22,460 nucleotides of DNA from JAWVZB01 sp033722375. GTDB lineage: Bacteria; Actinomycetota; Nitriliruptoria; Nitriliruptorales; Nitriliruptoraceae. Made by a program: the position numbers and the translations under genes. The stretch spans positions 1 to 22,460 of the forward strand of contig JAWVZB010000050.1 of NCBI GenBank assembly GCA_033722375.1, read 5' to 3'. The notes under the pieces are model-generated. The model made no database searches. It saw only the letters and a list, made by a program, of their open reading frames with translations, and was not told where the DNA came from. Below, one piece after another: positions 18,156 to 22,460 of the stretch. The stretch's first letter is position 1, and each line of letters starts with the position of its first letter.

Positions 18156-18163
18156 TCTCGGCA

Positions 18164-18766
18164 ATGACACCTCGACGCCCCGTGCAACTCGCGCTCGTGC
18201 TCGCCCTGTTCGTCTCGGCGTGCGGCGGCGGGGTCGAGACGGCCGCACCGCCGCGTGAGACCCCCACCGGGACGAACGGCACGGTGGGTGACGAGGCGAC
18301 CTCGCCCGAGGCACCGCGCCCGTCAGCGTCGGCCTCCCAGGATGCCCCGCCGGCCGCTGTCGCAGCGCTCGATTTCACCGCCGCCACGGTCGATGGAGGC
18401 ACGATCGACGGCACCGTCTACGCGGGTGGAGACGTGGCGCTGTGGATGTGGGCCCCCTGGTGACCGCGGTGCAACCGGGAAGCTCCCGCGGTCGCGGAAG
18501 CACAGAAGGAGTGGGGTGACCAGGTCACCTTCATCGGCCTCGCCGGCCGGGACGACGTCGACGCGATGCAGGACTTCGTGTCCCGGCACGGGGTCGGCGC
18601 CTTCCCCCACGCGGTCGACGAGGACGGGTCGCTGTGGGCCATGTACGACGTCAGCTATCAGCCGGCGTGGGCGTTCGTGAACCAGGACGGCGAGGTGCGG
18701 GTGCACGCTGGTCCGCTGTACGACGAGGGTCTCGAGGAGGCGCTCGCCGACCTCACGTCGCGCTGA
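18164..18766 (+). CDS. Secreted thioredoxin-fold lipoprotein with predicted selenocysteine (Mpt53/DsbF-like)
   Basis: The reading frame has 200 codons if TGA at 18461-18463 is read as selenocysteine 100. Residues 1-20 are a lipoprotein signal peptide (two Arg, hydrophobic core, lipobox VSAC with C20). A Thr/Pro/Ala-rich linker runs to about residue 65. The thioredoxin domain follows with MWAPW-U100-PRC103, the resolving C103 intact, then VTFIGLAGRDDVDAMQDFV, DEDGSLWAMYDV and the cis-proline block YQPAWAFV (P167). This layout matches actinobacterial DsbE/DsbF/Mpt53 proteins, which have WAPWCxxC and oxidise or isomerise disulfides outside the membrane. Both sides of the TGA keep strong G/C third positions and family sequence. 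Alternatives are a nonsense mutation (TGC to TGA) or a base-call error. Selenocysteine genes selA, selB, selC and selD are not in the window. Confidence 0.8.
18462..18493 (+). promoter_or_regulatory. Candidate bacterial SECIS hairpin
   Basis: Two structures fit. In one, GACCGCGG (18462-18469) pairs perfectly with CCGCGGTC (18486-18493) around a 16-base loop. In the other, GACCG (18462-18466) pairs with CGGTC (18489-18493), nine bases bulge on the 5' side, and CGGGA (18476-18480) pairs with TCCCG (18484-18488) around an AGC loop. The second has its apical loop 17 bases after the TGA with a G among the first two loop bases, which I recall as the bacterial SECIS rule. SelB binds such hairpins. 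GC-rich coding DNA often folds, so this supports rather than proves recoding. Confidence 0.55.
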
Positions 18767-18784
18767 GCTCCTGCCGTGCCTGGG

Positions 18785-19201
18785 TCAGGGAGCCAGGTAC
18801 GCGAAAGCCGGGGTGTTGCGCAGCACCCAGAACGCGACCACCACGGCGACGAAGGCGAACACCACGGGGGCGGGGATCGTCGGGGCGCGTGGGCGTCCCC
18901 GGAGGCTCGACCGGGTCCAGCCGCCCCACGCCCACAGCAGCACGGGCAGCATCGCGACGCTGAGCACGTTGAAGCCGACGGCCGCGACGGGGTCGCCGTG
19001 CAGCAGCGCGTGGATCGCACGCAGGGTCCCGCAGCCTGGACATTGGAGCCCGGTGGCGGCCAGGAACGGGCACGTGGGGTAGTGGCCCGCCTCGTTGGGG
19101 TCGATGACCAGGAGCGCCCCGACCGTCGCCAGGCCCATGGCTGCGGCGCTGAGTGGCGCCAGCAGCGGGTAGCGGGATCGCAGGAGCGGGATCGCGGCCA
19201 T
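18785..19201 (-). CDS. DUF2752 membrane protein
   Basis: This 138-residue protein carries the DUF2752 signature CPFLAATGLQCPGCGTLRAIHALLHGD in its centre, with the cysteine cluster CPGCG and a conserved Arg after it. There are about three hydrophobic segments: residues 10-33, 78-92 and 110-130. The function of DUF2752 is unknown; the cysteines could bind a metal. It starts at 19201, overlapping the stop of the DUF2510-dispanin gene by one base, so it is coupled to it. It converges on the selenoprotein gene, 18 bases away. I cannot tell whether it works with that redox protein. Confidence 0.88.
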   Translation of the reverse strand: MAAIPLLRSRYPLLAPLSAAAMGLATVGALLVIDPNEAGHYPTCPFLAATGLQCPGCGTLRAIHALLHGDPVAAVGFNVLSVAMLPVLLWAWGGWTRSSLRGRPRAPTIPAPVVFAFVAVVVAFWVLRNTPAFAYLAP

Positions 19202-19629
19202 CAGAAGTTCTGGAACTCTGTGAAGCCGCCAGCGAAGATCACGACGGCGACCCACGCCAGGACCGCGACGAGGCCCACCCCGACCGAGACGAGGGTCCAG
19301 GTGCGCGCCTTGTCGGCCTTCTCCCGGGCCTCGGCGTAGTTCCCGGCAGACACCGCCGACTGTGCCTGTGCTGCGAACACGATCCCGACGATGCCGAGCG
19401 GCAGGCAGCAGAACAGGGTCGCGACGATGGATTGCCACAGCCAGGTGCTCGGTGGGGACGCCCCACCGGCGCCGTACCCGCCGGTCTGGTAGCCCGTCGG
19501 GCTGGTCTCGTGCGTGGCCCCCGCGGGGCGTCGGTCCTCGGTCCAGCGGTTGCCGTCCCAGTACCGGAGCTGGCCGGGCTGTTCCGGGTCGTCGTACCAG
19601 CCAGGTGGTGCCTGTCCAGCGTCACTCAC
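19201..19629 (-). CDS. DUF2510 and CD225/dispanin membrane protein
   Basis: This 142-residue protein starts with DUF2510, PPGWYDDPEQPGQLRYWDG, then a Gly/Tyr/Pro-rich linker, then a CD225/dispanin-type domain. The latter has one re-entrant or membrane helix WQSIVATLFCCLPLGIVGIV, the conserved segment AAQAQSAVSAGNYAEAREKADKART, and a second membrane helix. Such proteins are common in actinobacteria with unknown function; eukaryotic relatives alter membrane curvature. The GTG at 19629 follows GAGGAAGGGG and lies inside the last codons of the upstream gene, with an eight-base overlap. The downstream DUF2752 gene overlaps its stop. Confidence 0.88.
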   Translation of the reverse strand: MSDAGQAPPGWYDDPEQPGQLRYWDGNRWTEDRRPAGATHETSPTGYQTGGYGAGGASPPSTWLWQSIVATLFCCLPLGIVGIVFAAQAQSAVSAGNYAEAREKADKARTWTLVSVGVGLVAVLAWVAVVIFAGGFTEFQNF

Positions 19630-20050
19630 GTCGGTCCCCTTCCTCTGACTGCGGCACGCTAGTCGTGCCCGCCGGCAGGTGGGCCGCTACCCCGGCAGGC
19701 AGCTCGGTGGTCGGCATCTCGCTCAGGCGCTCGTGCCGGACCTCCCCGGTGGCGATCCACCACAGCAACACGACCGTGGCCCAGTCGCCACCGAGCTCCT
19801 CGATCGCCCCGAGGATCTCGCGGCCGTCCGCGAGATGACCGTCGCACCACGCGTCGGTGCCCACTTCGAGCGCACATTCGCGGCAGAGAGCACGCCATCC
19901 GACCGGCCCGCACGTGGGCACGAGCCGCGGCTGCTTCCGGCAGCGATCGCATTCGCCGGCATCCACCGTCCGGGGTCCGAAGGCCTCGTCCCCGATCCAG
20001 GGGTAGGCGGTCCGCAGCGCCCTGCGCAGCCCTTCCCGGTCCAGCGCCAT
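19622..20050 (-). CDS. Cysteine-rich hypothetical protein
   Basis: I do not recognise this 142-residue protein. Residues ~34-70 hold a cysteine/histidine cluster: CDRCRK, then CGP, LCRECAL and WCDGH. This would suit one or two zinc sites. The rest is soluble, with a helical segment around ILGAIEELGGDWATVVLLWW and an unstructured C-terminus. Start ATG at 20050 has no clear ribosome site but lies 17 bases after the RDD gene stop, so reinitiation or coupling is likely. It overlaps the next gene by eight bases. Its place in a run of membrane-protein genes suggests a partner or regulator, which is inference. Confidence 0.75.
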   Translation of the reverse strand: MALDREGLRRALRTAYPWIGDEAFGPRTVDAGECDRCRKQPRLVPTCGPVGWRALCRECALEVGTDAWCDGHLADGREILGAIEELGGDWATVVLLWWIATGEVRHERLSEMPTTELPAGVAAHLPAGTTSVPQSEEGDRRE

Positions 20051-20067
20051 CTCGGCCGGTGTCGGTC

Positions 20068-20631
20068 TCAGGCGCGGGCGACGGTGGTGGCTGCCATCTT
20101 GTCGTGGAAGCCCTGGTTACGGTCGTCGCTGCTGATGGTCACGCCGATGGCGATGGCGATGCCCAGGCTCGCGAGGCTCGCTAGCAGTCCGATGATCGGG
20201 ATGGGGGACAAGAGCCCGAGGAGCAGCCACCAGTTGCGGCGGAACGACGCGTCAGTGGAGATGGGTGACGCCCCGTTCTCCCCGGCCACTCGGAGGTTGA
20301 CGATCTTCTTCCCGAACGTGGCTCCCTCGCTGGTTTCCAGGTAGACGAAGTACCCGAACCCGACCAGCGCCGACACCACGCTGTTCACTGCACCTCCGGC
20401 TGAGACGCCGGGGAGGATCGCGAAGACGATCGCGAGGGGGATCCCGACGATCAGAGCGTCGAGGATGCGGGCGCCGAGGCGGATGCCAGCGCCGCCGTAG
20501 CCGCCTCTGGTCTGTGCGCCCGGTTGTTGGGACGAGCCGCTCGGTGGGGGTGGCGGCGCACCGTCCGGCGGCGGTGGCCCCCCGGCGCCCGGCTCTGAAG
20601 GTTGGTCAGGACGTGGTTGCTGGTCACTCAT
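20068..20631 (-). CDS. RDD-family membrane protein with proline-rich N-terminus
   Basis: This 187-residue protein begins with a ~45-residue disordered tail rich in Pro, Gly and Gln, then an RDD domain: GIRLGARILDALIVGIPLAI, two more hydrophobic stretches, and the conserved TFGKKIVNLRVAGENG between helices. The last helix pair ends LGIAIAIGVTISSDDRNQGFHD, with the typical GFHDKMA closing motif. RDD proteins are poorly understood; some are proposed transporters. The ATG at 20631 (MSDQQPRPDQ) is chosen because an AGAGGG site precedes it. A second RDD gene ends 17 bases upstream. Confidence 0.9.
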   Translation of the reverse strand: MSDQQPRPDQPSEPGAGGPPPPDGAPPPPPSGSSQQPGAQTRGGYGGAGIRLGARILDALIVGIPLAIVFAILPGVSAGGAVNSVVSALVGFGYFVYLETSEGATFGKKIVNLRVAGENGASPISTDASFRRNWWLLLGLLSPIPIIGLLASLASLGIAIAIGVTISSDDRNQGFHDKMAATTVARA

Positions 20632-20648
20632 GTGATGGCCCTCTGTTC

Positions 20649-21137
20649 TCACGTCCGACCGTAGTGCCGAGGACGTTTCCGATGCCGGCTCACCACGGCG
20701 TTCGACCAGCGGTCGTGGATCCCACGGCCGTCGGGGCGCATGACGGCCGACGCGACGATCGCGATCCCGAACAGGCTCCACGCGAGGTTGAGGAGCAGCA
20801 CGACGATCGCCGGACCGGCCATGATCTGGAACAGCACCCACGCGTTGCGGTTCAGGGCGGCCAAGGGTTCGAGCCGTTCACCGTCCAAGCCCGTGACACG
20901 CAGGCCGAGCAGCCGCTTGGCCGGTGTCGCGCCGGTGTTGAACTCGAACGTCACGTGGTAGGCCGTGTGGAGGAGCGGGAACGTCACGAGGGCGGCAGGG
21001 GCCTCGGTCGGAACTCCCAGCGCCGACAGCGTGACGACCACCGGGAGCGCGACCACGATCAGGTCGATCATCCGGGCGAGGGCGCGACGGCCCACGCCCG
21101 CTCCGCGTCGGCGTGTCTCGCGTGATCCGTCGCCCAC
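20649..21137 (-). CDS. RDD-family membrane protein
   Basis: This 162-residue protein has a short basic N-terminus, then RRALARMIDLIVVALPVVV with the RDD arginine and aspartate, FEFNTGATPAKRLLGLRVTG as the inter-helix motif, and GRGIHDRWSNAVVS as the closing motif. Three to four membrane helices are expected. The GTG at 21137 follows GAGGAG with eight bases of spacing. In-frame sequence further upstream (to 22148) is antisense to leuB and is rejected. It is the first gene of the five-gene minus-strand set and divergent from leuB, with 60 bases between starts. Confidence 0.88.
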   Translation of the reverse strand: MGDGSRETRRRGAGVGRRALARMIDLIVVALPVVVTLSALGVPTEAPAALVTFPLLHTAYHVTFEFNTGATPAKRLLGLRVTGLDGERLEPLAALNRNAWVLFQIMAGPAIVVLLLNLAWSLFGIAIVASAVMRPDGRGIHDRWSNAVVSRHRKRPRHYGRT

Positions 21138-21170
21138 GCCTGCGACTCCTCGTTCGGGTGCTCGGACTCC

Positions 21171-21192
21171 TACCCTCCCCGGGCCAGGAGGA
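21171..21192 (+). promoter_or_regulatory. leuB -10 candidate and ribosome binding site
   Basis: TACCCT (21171-21176) fits the TANNNT -10 pattern, 21 bases before the GTG. AGGAGGA (about 21187-21193) is a strong Shine-Dalgarno that fixes the GTG start at 21198. A -35 is not clear. Confidence 0.4.
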
Positions 21193-21197
21193 AGATC

Positions 21198-22286
21198 GTG
21201 ATCGACGCTACTCCCCATCGCATCGCCGTTCTCGGTGGTGACGGCATCGGCCCCGAGGTGGTCGCCGAGGGGCTCAAGGTGCTCGACGTCCTCGAAGAGG
21301 TCGAAGGCTTCCGTACCGAGCGGGTCGAGTACGACCTCGGTGGCCGCCGCTACCTGGACACCGGCGAGATCCTCTCCGACGAGACGCTCGAGGAGCTGTC
21401 CGCGTTCGAGGCCATCTACCTCGGGGCGGTCGGCACACCCGACGTTCCCCCGGGCGTCATCGAACGGGGGCTCCTGCTGAAGCTGCGGTTCGCGTTCGAC
21501 CTCTACGTGAACCTCCGCCCCGTTCGCCTCTACCCGGGCGTCACCTCGCCGGTCCGTGACCTCACGCCCGAACGATGTGACCTCGTGGTCGTGCGCGAGA
21601 ACACCGAGTCGCTCTACGCCGGGGCCGGCGGTGTGCTGCGGCGCGGGACCGCGCAGGAGGTCGCGATCGAGGAGTCCGTCAACACCCGCCATGGCGTCGA
21701 GCGGGTGGTCCGCTACGCCTTCGATCTCGCGCAGGAGCGCCGAGGCAGGCTGACGCTCGTCCACAAGACCAACGTCCTCACCAACGCCGGTGGCCTCTGG
21801 CAGCGGACCGTCGACGAGGTCGGCGAGCGCGACTACCCCGAGGTCGAGCGGGACTACGTCCACGTCGACGCCGCCTGCCTGTACCTCGTGACCCAGCCCG
21901 AGCGGTTCGACGTCGTCGTGACCGAGAACCTCTTCGGCGACATCATCACCGACCTGGGTGCAGCGGTGCAGGGCGGGCTCGGCCTGGCCGCCTCCGCGAA
22001 CCTCGACCCCACCCGGCGGTCCCCGTCCATGTTCGAGCCGGTCCACGGCTCCGCGCCCGACATCGCCGGCACCGGCCAGGCCGACCCGGTCGCGGCCGTA
22101 CTCAGCGTCGGCATGCTGCTCGACTTCCTCGGCGAACGTGGCGCCCACGAGCGGGTCGAGAAGGCCGTGTCGAGGTTCCTCGTCGAGCGGGGCGAGGCCA
22201 TGGCGGCGGCAGGCGACGACGGGCCGGGCCTGCCATACTCGACGTCAGCAGCTGGCGACCGGCTGGCGGAGCTCGTGGCCGACTGA
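21198..22286 (+). CDS. leuB: 3-isopropylmalate dehydrogenase
   Basis: This NAD-dependent enzyme oxidatively decarboxylates 3-isopropylmalate in leucine biosynthesis. The 362 residues are the usual length. Motifs are GGDGIGPEV (residues 13-21), VRENTESLYAG (from 132), HKTNVL, VTENLFGDIITDLGAAVQGG for metal and substrate binding, and FEPVHGSAPDIAG near the NAD site. The GTG start follows AGGAGGA. It is followed 36 bases later by ilvE, so the pair makes the last two leucine steps. Tartrate or homoisocitrate dehydrogenase relatives are less likely beside ilvE. Confidence 0.95.
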   Translation: MIDATPHRIAVLGGDGIGPEVVAEGLKVLDVLEEVEGFRTERVEYDLGGRRYLDTGEILSDETLEELSAFEAIYLGAVGTPDVPPGVIERGLLLKLRFAFDLYVNLRPVRLYPGVTSPVRDLTPERCDLVVVRENTESLYAGAGGVLRRGTAQEVAIEESVNTRHGVERVVRYAFDLAQERRGRLTLVHKTNVLTNAGGLWQRTVDEVGERDYPEVERDYVHVDAACLYLVTQPERFDVVVTENLFGDIITDLGAAVQGGLGLAASANLDPTRRSPSMFEPVHGSAPDIAGTGQADPVAAVLSVGMLLDFLGERGAHERVEKAVSRFLVERGEAMAAAGDDGPGLPYSTSAAGDRLAELVAD

Positions 22287-22322
22287 ACCGACCGCGGGCC
22301 AGCGACGAGCCAAGGAGCGCAG

Positions 22323-22460
22323 ATGCCCATCCCCAAGGCCGACAAGATCTGGATGAACGGCGAGTTCGTCGACTGGGACGACGCCACGGTCCACATCCTG
22401 ACGCCCACGCTCCACTACGGCTGGGGTGTCTTCGAGGGGATCCGGGCCTACGAGACCGAC
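22323..22460 (+). CDS. ilvE: Branched-chain amino acid aminotransferase, 3' end missing
   Basis: Only 46 residues are visible. KIWMNGEFVDWDDATVHILT followed by HYGWGVFEGIRAY is the N-terminus of fold-type IV PLP transaminases, specifically BCAT (YG.GVFEGIRAY). The enzyme would transaminate 2-ketoisocaproate and other branched keto acids with glutamate. The ATG follows AAGGAG (22312-22317). The PLP lysine lies beyond the window. The position after leuB supports the call over D-amino-acid transaminase. Confidence 0.93.
   Translation, partial: MPIPKADKIWMNGEFVDWDDATVHILTPTLHYGWGVFEGIRAYETD

Noticed and set aside
18461..18463. TGA as the true stop of a 99-residue lipoprotein
   Set aside because: The protein would end in the middle of the redox motif and lack most of the thioredoxin fold, while the conserved remainder continues in frame directly after it.
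21138..22148. Long N-terminal extension of the second RDD protein
   Set aside because: It lies antisense to leuB and its promoter region. A GTG at 21137 with a GAGGAG site gives a normal RDD protein.

Overview
The window is GC-rich (roughly 70% by eye), gene-dense DNA with strong G/C preference at third codon positions. The gene content suggests an actinobacterium. It includes an htdX-fabG4-fadA2 cassette like that of mycobacteria, an Rv0785-like flavoprotein, an F420-type luciferase-like oxidoreductase, DUF2510 and dispanin proteins, and an Mpt53/DsbF-like thioredoxin lipoprotein. A class I-sized LeuA, rather than the long mycobacterial form, hints at a deep-branching lineage, but placement is inference. 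No gene-free stretch exceeds 300 bases. I saw no tRNA, rRNA, CRISPR array, insertion sequence or prophage.

Layout. Positions 1-4095 (+): the 3' part of leuA, a 61-residue tautomerase-like gene, leuC, leuD (overlapping by one base) and a 53-residue PspC-like membrane protein. Positions 4137-7829 (-): an FAD-dependent dehydrogenase, an amidohydrolase broken by two opposite one-base frameshifts, and a rhodanese. Positions 7932-11576 (-): fadA2, fabG4 and a MaoC hydratase (htdX-like), a fatty-acyl module. Positions 11688-15106 (-): a D-2-hydroxyacid dehydrogenase, a luciferase-like oxidoreductase overlapping a YbaK-type deacylase, and a YihY/BrkB membrane protein. murI (+, 15193-15993) converges on an M20 amidohydrolase (-). 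Divergent from that lie a haloalkane-dehalogenase-like hydrolase and a thioredoxin-fold lipoprotein (+). Positions 18785-21137 (-): a tight five-gene set of small membrane proteins (two RDD, one Cys-rich, one DUF2510-dispanin, one DUF2752). leuB and the start of ilvE (+) close the window. Leucine biosynthesis genes are therefore split into leuACD and leuB-ilvE, about 17 kb apart.

The most interesting signal is at 18164-18766. A lipoprotein of the DsbE/DsbF/Mpt53 type has an in-frame TGA (18461-18463) exactly where the first cysteine of the WAPWCxxC redox motif should be. The reading frame continues with conserved thioredoxin-fold sequence for another 100 codons. A GC-rich hairpin starts in the TGA and could be a bacterial SECIS element. 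I read this as a selenocysteine-containing secreted thioredoxin (UPRC motif) that ordinary annotation would split into two fragments. A second pattern is a TA(C/T)CGT -10-like hexamer 6-8 bases before three ATG starts without Shine-Dalgarno sequences, which suggests leaderless transcripts, including that of the selenoprotein.
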